Source: a bacterium (lineage in GTDB: Bacteria > Patescibacteriota > Gracilibacteria > UM-FILTER-43-11). From it: DNA of 6,630 nucleotides. This document shows, one piece after another, positions 1-5,924 of this stretch. The position numbers and the translations under genes are program-made. The notes below the pieces were generated by a model. It was given only the letters and a program-made list of their open reading frames with translations. It was not told the DNA's origin and did not search any database. How positions within the stretch are numbered: position 1 is the stretch's first letter; each line of letters starts with the position of its first letter. The stretch covers positions 1 to 6,630 of the forward strand of contig JAUHXI010000080.1 in the NCBI GenBank assembly GCA_030426875.1, written 5' to 3'.

Positions 1-51
1 GAGGGTGGGGCTGATCCGACTGTATTTAGAGGTGAATCTTTGCTAGGATAG
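1..51 (+). CDS. possible C-terminal end of an upstream gene (partial)
   Basis: Frame 1 is open from the window edge to a TAG at 49-51 and encodes 16 residues ending in FRGESLLG. The other two plus frames also close within 46 bases, so the open length alone proves nothing. The codons look ordinary for a coding tail, and there is room for an upstream gene before the promoter at 115-143. Nothing in the residues identifies a family. Between 52 and 114 the sequence is T-rich with no convincing terminator hairpin. Confidence 0.3.
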   Translation, partial: EGGADPTVFRGESLLG

Positions 52-114
52 CATAAAGGTATATTTCTTAAAGGGGATTTTTAGGTTTTTAGGTGTTGTT
101 TTGGAATAAATTTT

Positions 115-143
115 TTTACTCTATAAAATAATCATGTTACAAT
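115..143 (+). promoter_or_regulatory. sigma70-type promoter with extended -10 for the 266-aa gene
   Basis: A -35-like TTTACT (115-120) is followed after 17 bases by an extended -10, TGTTACAAT (135-143), whose hexamer TACAAT differs from consensus at one position. Transcription would start near 150, giving a leader of only about ten bases before the ATG at 161. The surroundings are AT-rich. The nearly identical TGTTATAAT upstream of the next gene supports the call. Confidence 0.6.
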
Positions 144-160
144 AAAGCTCAAATCTATTT

Positions 161-961
161 ATGAGTGATTTAGAACCTTATCCTCATCGAGAAAGCTTTA
201 TTAAATTGGCATCTGCCTATGATATTCCTGTGAATGAAATTGGAGGTTTTGTTGGGCTCACCACGGCTTCAATTAGAAACCTTTTAACCGGAGGGTGTTT
301 GCCTGCGCCGATTCGAGAGCCTGGGCGTTTCTTTTTTGCTCCTACCAATGGATTGATACAGAGTATTTATGATGATGAAACCAGAGTGGCTTTTTTAAGG
401 TCAAGTGAGATTGGTGGCTTTGATGGGGTGAATGTAGCTGCTTTTTCGGCTGCGAGAGGGTATGCGGCTATGACGGACCCTGACCATTATGTTAAGAAGA
501 TTTTGGCCATTGGGTCAGAGTATGAATTTGAAGTTCCGTTTTGGGATCATCTAGTCGCTGAATTAGCGACTCGCCGTCTCTTTTCTGGCACCCTTTCATC
601 TCCTAAGCCAGTGAATAGTGTGGAGAGTTTTGCTGCAGATGATTTATTTGATATAGAAAATGGTGAAGGCTCTTTTTATCATTATGCGAAAGAAATTAGA
701 GAGCCAGCTCTATCTGATGATGAAATCATTAAATTACTAAAAGAAGCAAGAAAATACCGTGGGTTAATTTTAACACTTGATTTGGGTAAATTGTTAGAAA
801 TTAAGGATCAAATAAAATTTAATGGACGGGTTCCAAGCATGCAAAATGGTTTATATTTTGAGGTTAATGAAGGGGCAAGTATTGATTTATTTAGGTCTAT
901 AATCCATCAGTGCGATGCTTCTAGGGCGGCTGTTGATGGAATTTTGGATGAAATTGGATAA
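161..961 (+). CDS. hypothetical protein with possible N-terminal helix-turn-helix
   Basis: I do not recognise this 266-residue protein. It has no signal peptide or membrane segment and looks soluble. Residues about 12-45 read like a Cro/C1-type helix-turn-helix: a first helix (FIKLASAY), a short helix ending IGGFVG, a turn at GLT, and a recognition-like helix (TASIRNLLTG) followed by CLPAP. This is a pattern judgement, not a profile match. The middle (about 55-140) mixes short helices and strands. Residues 150-180 are acidic and probably a linker, and the C-terminal part (about 185-266) is predicted mostly helical. The ATG follows a well-formed promoter by 17 bases. There is no Shine-Dalgarno sequence in the leader. 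It is the first of three same-strand orphan genes, so a DNA-binding role acting on its neighbours is possible but unproven. Confidence 0.8.
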   Translation: MSDLEPYPHRESFIKLASAYDIPVNEIGGFVGLTTASIRNLLTGGCLPAPIREPGRFFFAPTNGLIQSIYDDETRVAFLRSSEIGGFDGVNVAAFSAARGYAAMTDPDHYVKKILAIGSEYEFEVPFWDHLVAELATRRLFSGTLSSPKPVNSVESFAADDLFDIENGEGSFYHYAKEIREPALSDDEIIKLLKEARKYRGLILTLDLGKLLEIKDQIKFNGRVPSMQNGLYFEVNEGASIDLFRSIIHQCDASRAAVDGILDEIG

Positions 962-968
962 TGTAGAC

Positions 969-997
969 TTGATTTTTTACAACGAAAGTGTTATAAT
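969..997 (+). promoter_or_regulatory. sigma70-type promoter with perfect extended -10 for the 192-aa gene
   Basis: A -35-like TTGATT (969-974) is followed after exactly 17 bases by TGTTATAAT (989-997), containing a perfect TATAAT with the TG extension. The predicted start is near 1004, leaving about 30 bases of leader. A second perfect TATAAT at 1014-1019 could give a leader of about eight bases, but its -35 is poor. The purine run AAGGGG at 1004-1009 is 24 bases from the ATG, too far for a ribosome binding site. Confidence 0.65.
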
Positions 998-1033
998 AAA
1001 ATTAAGGGGACAATATAATTAACCCTAAATAAG

Positions 1034-1612
1034 ATGTCAGGAGATAAGCCTAATGGAGTTGATCAACCCGATGTGCTTTTGAGAGACTCAGTTAAGGAGA
1101 TAGCAACTGAATTCATAGCTAAGCTTCATGAAATCGGTGCTATTAGAATGGGGGGGATTGTTTATATGCGTGACCCAATGGAGCTTGCACCAAAGTTGAT
1201 TGAATTTCCTCATCCACATAAAATCAAAGATCAGATCATCAGGGATTTAGGTGACGAAGCTGGTGATGAATTAAAAGGAGGAATCAACCATTTTTTTAAT
1301 GTTGAGCTTAGAGAGGGGCTTGAAAAGATGAAAGAGGTTTGGGAAGCACTTGATCGATTTTCAGAGCAATTTGCTGACTCTGTATATGGAAAAATCAATG
1401 ATTGGAATGTGACGAGTGCCTTAAATCAACCATTTATTGAACGTCCGCTTGTATGTGTTAAGAACTATATTTCTCAGTTAAAGGAATATTATCCGGACCG
1501 CGCTTCAAAAATGGAAACCTGGTTGCGCACGGGGGGTGAGGATAAGTTTAGAGCCGTGGCAGTCAGAGATTTAGTTAATAATAGATTGGCTTATCCTAAA
1601 GATAGAAGCTAG
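1034..1612 (+). CDS. hypothetical protein, soluble, mostly helical
   Basis: I do not recognise this 192-residue protein. It lacks a signal peptide, membrane segments and cysteine clusters (one Cys, at 141). A polar N-terminus (1-14) leads into a charged helix at about 15-35. A short GGIVY strand lies around 40-44 and a proline/histidine-rich stretch around 58-63. A long charged helical region (about 88-120, with LREGLEKMKEVWEALDRF) could form a coiled-coil or helical bundle. The C-terminus is basic-acidic mixed and ends in PKDRS. An in-frame stop at 1016-1018 bounds the start, so the ATG at 1034 is the natural choice. The leader has no Shine-Dalgarno match. Its own strong promoter implies it is not simply co-transcribed with the 266-aa gene 72 bases upstream. 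Confidence 0.8.
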   Translation: MSGDKPNGVDQPDVLLRDSVKEIATEFIAKLHEIGAIRMGGIVYMRDPMELAPKLIEFPHPHKIKDQIIRDLGDEAGDELKGGINHFFNVELREGLEKMKEVWEALDRFSEQFADSVYGKINDWNVTSALNQPFIERPLVCVKNYISQLKEYYPDRASKMETWLRTGGEDKFRAVAVRDLVNNRLAYPKDRS

Positions 1613-1643
1613 CAAAAATGAATTCTTAAACACGGTTCGAGTT

Positions 1644-1649
1644 GATAAT
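1644..1649 (+). promoter_or_regulatory. candidate -10 element for the 156-aa gene
   Basis: GATAAT matches five of six -10 consensus positions and ends 15 bases before the ATG at 1665, a spacing similar to the promoters of the two preceding genes. No good -35 hexamer lies 16-18 bases upstream, so this site is weaker than the two upstream. Read-through from the 192-aa gene across the 52-base gap is an alternative. Confidence 0.3.
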
Positions 1650-1664
1650 TAACCAATCATTCAT

Positions 1665-2135
1665 ATGGGTGCTAGACCAAAACAACATGGTTCAGATGGG
1701 AAAAAGTCTAGATTGGATGGCTTAATTGAGGGGGCACTCAGGGCTTTAGGTGTAAGAACACTCAGCGTCATGGGGAGAAGGAAACATGTTCGCAGTTTTG
1801 TTCGTCAGTGTCTGGACGGAGGAATTGTCTATGACGAAATAGGTCCGGATGGAGAAGTGATAGGAGAAAAAGAGGGGGCTTTTGTTGGCATCGAGGAAGA
1901 TGGGGAAGGTGGTTTGTGGATTCTGATTAAACATTTCCGGTCTGGAGCTGTGGGTGTTCTTGATGAGGTGACAGGGGAGACAGCTTTTTCACCTGAAAGC
2001 CTGTCTGCCTCTAATGACATGACTGAGGCAATTCAACTGCCTGGAGCTGAAGATGAAGAGCACGTTAGAGAGATAAGAATTACAGAAGAGAGAATTAGAC
2101 CTTCCCAAATAACTGCAATTCGCTCAAGAAAATAA
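1665..2135 (+). CDS. hypothetical protein with basic N-terminus and acidic C-terminal region
   Basis: I do not recognise this 156-residue protein. The first about 50 residues are basic (GARPKQHGSDGKKSR, then GRRKHVRSFVRQ) and probably helical, compatible with nucleic-acid binding but not diagnostic. Residues about 52-108 alternate Gly-rich turns with short strands (GAFVGIEEDGEGG, LWILIKHF, GAVGVLDEVTGE), suggesting a small beta-rich fold. From about 113 on it is polar and acidic (AEDEEHVREIRITEERI) before a basic tail ending RSRK. There is no signal peptide or membrane segment. It ends 28 bases before the convergent methyltransferase stop. The start has no Shine-Dalgarno sequence. Confidence 0.75.
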   Translation: MGARPKQHGSDGKKSRLDGLIEGALRALGVRTLSVMGRRKHVRSFVRQCLDGGIVYDEIGPDGEVIGEKEGAFVGIEEDGEGGLWILIKHFRSGAVGVLDEVTGETAFSPESLSASNDMTEAIQLPGAEDEEHVREIRITEERIRPSQITAIRSRK

Positions 2136-2136
2136 A

Positions 2137-2167
2137 CACTGACCCCTGACCACTCATTCCTGATCAC
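2137..2167. repeat. short degenerate direct repeat at a convergent gene junction
   Basis: Three related units lie between the convergent stops: CACTGACC (2137-2144), CCTGACCAC (2145-2153) and CCTGATCAC (2159-2167). The last two match at eight of nine bases, and the third overlaps the TGA stop of the methyltransferase. No hairpin with a T-run is visible, so this is not a canonical terminator for either strand. Confidence 0.4.
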
Positions 2168-3057
2168 TTCTTATAAATCCCATAAAATGCTGAGGCAATG
2201 TGGCTCGCATATTTGTTCTTTTTTAAAGCCAGATCCGAGTATTTAATCCAAAACGTCAGCCAGCCCCAAAAATGGAGGCCCAAGCGGTACAATTTATCGT
2301 TTCCAAATGACGTCAAGATCGCAAGATATTCGCGCACAATCCACGACACCATCGACCCCCCACCCACAGACACCCCAAAACCCAACTCCTCATACTCCTT
2401 AAAAAGTTCCTTCAGGCCATTTTTGCTATACCGTTGAAAATCATCCGGAACCGCATGAAAGGGCTGCAAAAACGGAACCTTTGCATACAAAATACCCCCT
2501 TTTTTCAGCACCCGCCGGATTTCTTTAAGCGCCTGAGCAGGATCCCGCACATGCTCCAACACATTTTTAAATATGATCATGTCAATGCTATTGTCTTTGA
2601 AGGGCAAGTCGCAACAATCAGCCACAAAATCGATGTTGGGATAGTGACAAATGTCCAAATTCAAAATGCCCTTGTGCAAGGACTGGAGGTTCTTCGAAAG
2701 GGATCCAATGTTGATGATGATCGAATCTTCAGGCTCTTTTTTAAGCAGAGCCAACAACTCTTTCGGCTCACTGTGCGAACTCGTTAAATCGTTGTAGGTT
2801 GAATGGTGCGGTGCGTGCAGGATTTTTTTAATGACTGACTTTAAACGTGACGTTTTGTTGTTGTGACTTTTGACCTCATTTTCTTTAAAATTATCAATGA
2901 AAATCGGCGTTCCATCATGCGCGGTCGGCACCTTTTTTTTGCAAGTCTCGCACTGTAGTCCCGATCCCGTTTTTTCTAACTGCCCCTCACAAGCGGGACA
3001 TTTTAAAAAATGATGCATGACGTCTAAGTTAATAGTGAGTCGATTGTTTTCACTCAC
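2164..3057 (-). CDS. SAM-dependent methyltransferase with N-terminal zinc ribbon (Trm112-like)
   Basis: A 297-residue class I methyltransferase. A zinc-ribbon-like segment opens the protein, with Cys20, Cys23, Cys36 and Cys39 in a CxxC-x12-CxxC arrangement, as in Trm112-type leaders. The Methyltransf_11-like core covers about 110-215: a degenerate motif I (IINIGSLSKN, 113-123) lacking GxGxG, an acidic residue in LDI (Asp135), ADCCDLPF (146-153), VLEHVRDP (166-173) and LKKGGILY (184-191). The block PFLQPFHAVPDDFQRYS (195-211) is typical of methyltransferases found near surface-polysaccharide genes, so a glycan or lipid-linked sugar substrate is possible. Residues 257-278 are aromatic and may touch membrane. 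The GTG start lies four bases after the pyrG stop with no Shine-Dalgarno sequence, suggesting translational coupling. An internal ATG (residue 14) is an alternative start that keeps the zinc ribbon. The substrate is unknown. Confidence 0.85.
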   Translation of the reverse strand: MSENNRLTINLDVMHHFLKCPACEGQLEKTGSGLQCETCKKKVPTAHDGTPIFIDNFKENEVKSHNNKTSRLKSVIKKILHAPHHSTYNDLTSSHSEPKELLALLKKEPEDSIIINIGSLSKNLQSLHKGILNLDICHYPNIDFVADCCDLPFKDNSIDMIIFKNVLEHVRDPAQALKEIRRVLKKGGILYAKVPFLQPFHAVPDDFQRYSKNGLKELFKEYEELGFGVSVGGGSMVSWIVREYLAILTSFGNDKLYRLGLHFWGWLTFWIKYSDLALKKNKYASHIASAFYGIYKK

Positions 3058-3061
3058 TTTT

Positions 3062-4657
3062 TTACAAGCTGGCCTTCACAAATTCACGGAAGAGCGGGTG
3101 CGGCCGATTCGGTCGACTCTTAAACTCCGGATGGAACTGGGACCCCAACATGAACGGGTGATCCTTCAGTTCCACAATCTCCATCAACTCTCGACCCGGT
3201 GAGGTCCCCGAAAATATCAGACCCGCCTTTTCCAGTTCTTTTTTAAAGTCATTGTTGAACTCATAACGGTGACGGTGACGCTCATCAATTCTTTCCACAC
3301 CATAAGCCCGGTGAGCTGCTGTATTTTTTTTGATTTTACAGGGCCACGATCCCAGCCTGAGCGTCCCACCTTTGGCCCGTTTCTCATTCTGGTTCGGCAT
3401 AAAATGAACCACCTTATTTTTAGCCCCCGGCGAAAACTCCTCCGACGTCGCGTTTTTAATCTCCGCCACATTCCGGGCTAACTCAATCGCCATGATCTGA
3501 GACCCTAAACAAATTCCCAAATAAGGCACTTTTTCTTCCCGGCAATACTGAGCCACCAACATCTTCCCTTCAATTCCGCGTGACCCAAAGCCACCTGGTA
3601 CCACAATGCCATCCACCTTGTGTAATTTCTTCCATTCCCCCTGATCCTTGGCTTCAATTTTTTCGGTGTCAATCCACACAATTTTTGCCTTCCGTTTGTG
3701 AAAATAACTGGCTGCTTTGATGGATTCAATCACTGATAAATAAGCATCATCCAATTCGTTGTATTTACCCGCCAAGCCAATTTGAACCTCTTTTTCTGAC
3801 GCATGAATGTTTTTAACGACTTTTTCCCACTCTTTCATTTTTGGCTTACACACCTTGAGCTTTAGTTTTTCTTGAATCGTTTTACTGATGTTGTATTTTT
3901 CAAAATTGAGCGGTACCTCATAAATCGTCTTCACCGTTGGGGCAGGGATCACGGCTTCTAAATCAACATCACAAAAGCTAGAAATCTTCTGCAAATGTTT
4001 TTTGTGAATTTTGCCATCGGCTCGCACCAAAATCATGTCCGGATGAATTCCTAGGCTTTGAAGGGTCCGCACACTCAGTTGCGTGGGTTTGGTTTTAAGT
4101 TCATTGGCTGAGGCAAGGTAGGGGAGTAGAGTCAAGTGGATGAAGAGGGTGTTTTCGGTGCCTTCTTCGTGGCGCATCTGTCTTAAGGCTTCAATAAAAG
4201 GTTGACCTTCAATATCACCCACTGTTCCACCAATTTCGCAGAGCATGATGTCAGCTTTGGATTTTTTGGCGGCTTCACGGATGCGCCGTTTGATTTCATC
4301 AGTGATGTGAGGAATGATCTGGATCGTGCGTCCTAAATAGTCGCCGCGTCGTTCGGCATCCAAAACAGTTTGATAGACTTGCCCTGTCGAAAAGCTGCTC
4401 AGCCGGCTCAGTGGCACGTCGATGAAGCGTTCATAATGCCCCAAATCCAAATCTGTCTCTGCTCCATCATCGGTCACAAACACTTCTCCATGCTGAAACG
4501 GACTCATCGTCCCCGGATCCACATTCAAATATGGGTCCAGTTTTTGCATGAAAACATTATAGCCCGCTGCCTTGAGCAGATTCCCAATCGAAGAGGAGGC
4601 AATTCCCTTGCCGAGTGAAGAGCATACGCCGCCGGTGACGAAGATGTATTTGGTCAT
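3062..4657 (-). CDS. pyrG: CTP synthase (glutamine-hydrolysing)
   Basis: Converts UTP, ATP and glutamine to CTP in the cytoplasm, the last step of de novo pyrimidine nucleotide synthesis. At 531 residues it is full length. The N-terminal amidoligase domain (about 1-270) shows the P-loop GGVCSSLGKG (9-18), KLDPYLNVDPGTMSPFQHGEVFVT (39-62, both ends conserved), the Mg site Asp71 with HYERF, and EIGGTVGDIEGQPF (141-154). The C-terminal class I glutaminase (about 292-531) shows PGGFGSRG (354-361), GICLGSQ with nucleophile Cys383, and HPEFKSRP with His509 and Glu511. The motif usually reads GICLGMQ, so Ser386 is a mild variant. All catalytic residues are present. It starts with ATG at 4657 and has no Shine-Dalgarno sequence. 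The next gene begins four bases after its TAA, so the two probably share a transcript. trpS lies 246 bases upstream on the same strand. Confidence 0.98.
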   Translation of the reverse strand: MTKYIFVTGGVCSSLGKGIASSSIGNLLKAAGYNVFMQKLDPYLNVDPGTMSPFQHGEVFVTDDGAETDLDLGHYERFIDVPLSRLSSFSTGQVYQTVLDAERRGDYLGRTIQIIPHITDEIKRRIREAAKKSKADIMLCEIGGTVGDIEGQPFIEALRQMRHEEGTENTLFIHLTLLPYLASANELKTKPTQLSVRTLQSLGIHPDMILVRADGKIHKKHLQKISSFCDVDLEAVIPAPTVKTIYEVPLNFEKYNISKTIQEKLKLKVCKPKMKEWEKVVKNIHASEKEVQIGLAGKYNELDDAYLSVIESIKAASYFHKRKAKIVWIDTEKIEAKDQGEWKKLHKVDGIVVPGGFGSRGIEGKMLVAQYCREEKVPYLGICLGSQIMAIELARNVAEIKNATSEEFSPGAKNKVVHFMPNQNEKRAKGGTLRLGSWPCKIKKNTAAHRAYGVERIDERHRHRYEFNNDFKKELEKAGLIFSGTSPGRELMEIVELKDHPFMLGSQFHPEFKSRPNRPHPLFREFVKASL

Positions 4658-4662
4658 GTTTT

Positions 4663-4691
4663 ATTCTTTTGTTAACTTATTTATTATTCAA
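4663..4691 (-). promoter_or_regulatory. candidate pyrG promoter implying a leaderless or near-leaderless mRNA
   Basis: Read on the minus strand, TTGAAT (4691-4686) is followed after 17 bases by AAGAAT (4668-4663). Each matches its consensus at four of six positions. The -10 ends five bases before the pyrG ATG, so transcription would begin at or beside the start codon. An alternative -10, AATAAT (4688-4683), would give a leader of about 18 bases, also without a ribosome binding site. The region is AT-rich, so chance matches are easy. Confidence 0.35.
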
Positions 4692-4712
4692 ATTTTGAAC
4701 GCTTCAATTGTC

Positions 4713-4766
4713 ATTCTCGCCTCAAGTCATCGAGAGGTAGCCGTAGGCTATGCTTGAAACGGGAAT
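4713..4766. repeat. palindromic intergenic element, predicted three-way junction
   Basis: An outer seven-pair stem (ATTCTCG 4713-4719 with CGGGAAT 4760-4766, one G-T pair) encloses two hairpins that abut it and each other: CCTC (4720-4723) with GAGG (4734-4737), and the perfect TAGCC-GTA-GGCTA (4738-4750). The linker TGCTTGAAA (4751-4759) closes the junction. An alternative pairs TCAAG (4722-4726) with CTTGA (4753-4757). The outer arms resemble dispersed extragenic palindromes that begin ATTCTCGC or ATTCCCGC and end CGGGAAT. It lies between trpS and pyrG, whose transcript would contain it. It has no U-tract, so it is more likely a REP/MITE-type repeat or RNA stabiliser than a terminator. Confidence 0.5.
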
Positions 4767-4815
4767 CTTGGTCGTTCATCCTAATTCCATTTATGTAAAT
4801 TTGGAATCAGGACAC

Positions 4816-4890
4816 GCTGGAGTTAATCCACAGAATTGCTCCAGCCATTGAGATCTACACAATCAGTCAGATCCTCGCCTTTTGGGTGAG
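4816..4890. other. cluster of three stem-loops downstream of trpS
   Basis: Three simple dyads follow one another: GCTGGAG (4816-4822) with CTCCAGC (4839-4845), seven pairs and a 16-base loop; GATCT (4852-4856) with AGATC (4869-4873), five pairs and a 12-base loop; and CTCGCC (4874-4879) with GGTGAG (4885-4890), six pairs including one G-T and a five-base loop. A further ATTCCA/TGGAAT dyad (4784-4789 with 4802-4807) lies to the left. In the trpS-pyrG direction these are the 3' end of trpS or the 5' leader of pyrG. None is followed by a T-run on the minus strand, so efficient intrinsic termination is not supported. No known riboswitch or T-box was recognised. Confidence 0.35.
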
Positions 4891-4903
4891 CTAGAGGGGG
4901 CCT

Positions 4904-5881
4904 TTAATAGTGCAGTCCCGTGGCCTCCCGAACCTTTTCCAGGGTCTCGAGCGAAACCTTGCGAACCTTCTCCGCTCCCATCTGCAAAATTTCCTCCACT
5001 TTTTTTGGATTAGCCTCCAGTTCAACCCGCTTGGCTTGAAAGGGTTCAAAGTGATTCTGAATTACTTCTAGTAAGGCTTTTTTAGCATCACCATAGCCCA
5101 TTCCTCCTTTTTGATAGCGTTCTGACATCACTTTGACGTCACTTTGACTCGCAAACAGTTTATAAAGTGCAAATACATTGCAAGTTTTGGGATCTTTGGG
5201 TTCTTCCACCCCTTTGGAGTCAGTCACAATGCCCATCACGGCTTTTTTAATTTCTTTTTCTGTCCCAAATATGGGAATGGTGTTGCCGTAAGATTTGCTC
5301 ATTTTTTGCCCATCGGTTCCTGGAACAATGGCAATTTCTTCCATAATGTCCGGCTCTGGAATTACAAATACTTTGCCATATTGATGGTTGAATTTGGTGG
5401 CGATGTCGCGGGCCATTTCTAAATGTTGTTTTTGATCCTTCCCAACCGGAACACGGTCTGCTTGATTGATCAGGATGTCGGCATTCATCAGGCTGGGATA
5501 GCTGAATAAGCCTAAGTTTGGACTGATTCCTTTGGCAATTTTATCTTTGTAAGTCGTGGCCCGTTCCATCATGCCCATGGGTGTTAGGCAACTGAGAATC
5601 CAGGTGAGTTCGGCCACTTCAGGCACGTCGGATTGAATCCAAAAATGACACTGTTCTGGGTCAATGCCTAGGGCAAGGATGTCGATGGCAGCGTCTAGGG
5701 TCATTTTTTTTAGCCTTTCTCCATCTTGCAAGGTGGTCAGTGAATGAAGGTTGGCTACAAATAAAAAGAGGTCACTGGATGCCTGGTACTCGACCATTCG
5801 TTTGATAGCTCCGAAGTAATTTCCAATATGGAGCTTACCTGAGGGCTGAATTCCAGTTAGGACTCTTTTTTTCATCGACAT
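4904..5881 (-). CDS. trpS: tryptophanyl-tRNA synthetase
   Basis: Charges tRNA-Trp with tryptophan using ATP in the cytoplasm. It is a class Ic synthetase of 325 residues, the usual bacterial length. The N-terminus has the typical VLTGIQPSGKLHIGNYFG (7-24), in which HIGN is the HIGH signature. MNADIL (132-137) carries Asp135, expected at the tryptophan-indole contact, followed by VPVGKDQKQHLE (145-156). KMSKS (193-197) lies in GTDGQKMSKSYGN. The C-terminal helical anticodon-recognition part runs to the end. The first ATG gives MSMKKR. The third residue is also Met and gives MKKRVLTG, the more usual start for the family. Neither has a Shine-Dalgarno sequence. A TATTAT -10 ends two bases before the first ATG, so the second ATG (5875-5873) would suit a near-leaderless mRNA. 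It diverges from the right-hand gene. Confidence 0.98.
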   Translation of the reverse strand: MSMKKRVLTGIQPSGKLHIGNYFGAIKRMVEYQASSDLFLFVANLHSLTTLQDGERLKKMTLDAAIDILALGIDPEQCHFWIQSDVPEVAELTWILSCLTPMGMMERATTYKDKIAKGISPNLGLFSYPSLMNADILINQADRVPVGKDQKQHLEMARDIATKFNHQYGKVFVIPEPDIMEEIAIVPGTDGQKMSKSYGNTIPIFGTEKEIKKAVMGIVTDSKGVEEPKDPKTCNVFALYKLFASQSDVKVMSERYQKGGMGYGDAKKALLEVIQNHFEPFQAKRVELEANPKKVEEILQMGAEKVRKVSLETLEKVREATGLHY

Positions 5882-5882
5882 A

Positions 5883-5901
5883 TATAATAGACGTAGTCTA
5901 T
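5883..5901. promoter_or_regulatory. bidirectional -10 region overlapping a 15-base palindrome
   Basis: TATAAT on the plus strand (5883-5888) is a perfect -10 facing the right-hand gene. The same bases shifted by one read TATTAT on the minus strand (5889-5884), facing trpS. Overlapping the right end is the perfect palindrome ATAGAC-GTA-GTCTAT (5887-5901), which would sit in the spacer of the trpS promoter and at the predicted start of the plus transcript, a good operator position. The -35 elements are weak on both sides. A minus-strand TTGACC (5924-5919) could instead pair with TAGACT (5900-5895), 18 bases away. No known regulator's site was recognised. Confidence 0.45.
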
Positions 5902-5924
5902 CAGAATCGAATTGTGGTGGTCAA

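Noticed and set aside
161..2135. Toxin-antitoxin or defence operon formed by the three orphan genes
   Set aside because: No toxin, nuclease, protease or known antitoxin motif is visible. Spacing of 52-72 bases with separate promoters is unlike a tightly coupled TA pair.
161..2135. Integron cassette array, suggested by three small same-strand orphan genes
   Set aside because: The gaps hold no paired R/L-box palindromes like attC sites, and the genes carry their own promoters.
3017..4757. Plus-strand open frames opposite pyrG and the methyltransferase (e.g. 3017-3202, 3269-3481, 4370-4618, 4572-4757)
   Set aside because: They lie antisense to clearly conserved genes, have no promoter or ribosome binding site, and give low-complexity or unstructured translations, so they are shadows.
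4713..4766. Hammerhead-type ribozyme, suggested by a three-way junction with GAAAC next to the closing stem
   Set aside because: The CUGANGA core and the NUH cleavage site are not in the required places on either strand.
4658..4903. T-box, riboswitch or tRNA in the trpS-pyrG spacer
   Set aside because: No T-box consensus (TGGNACCGCG) or acceptor/T-arm pairing was found. A T-box would also be expected upstream of trpS, not after it.
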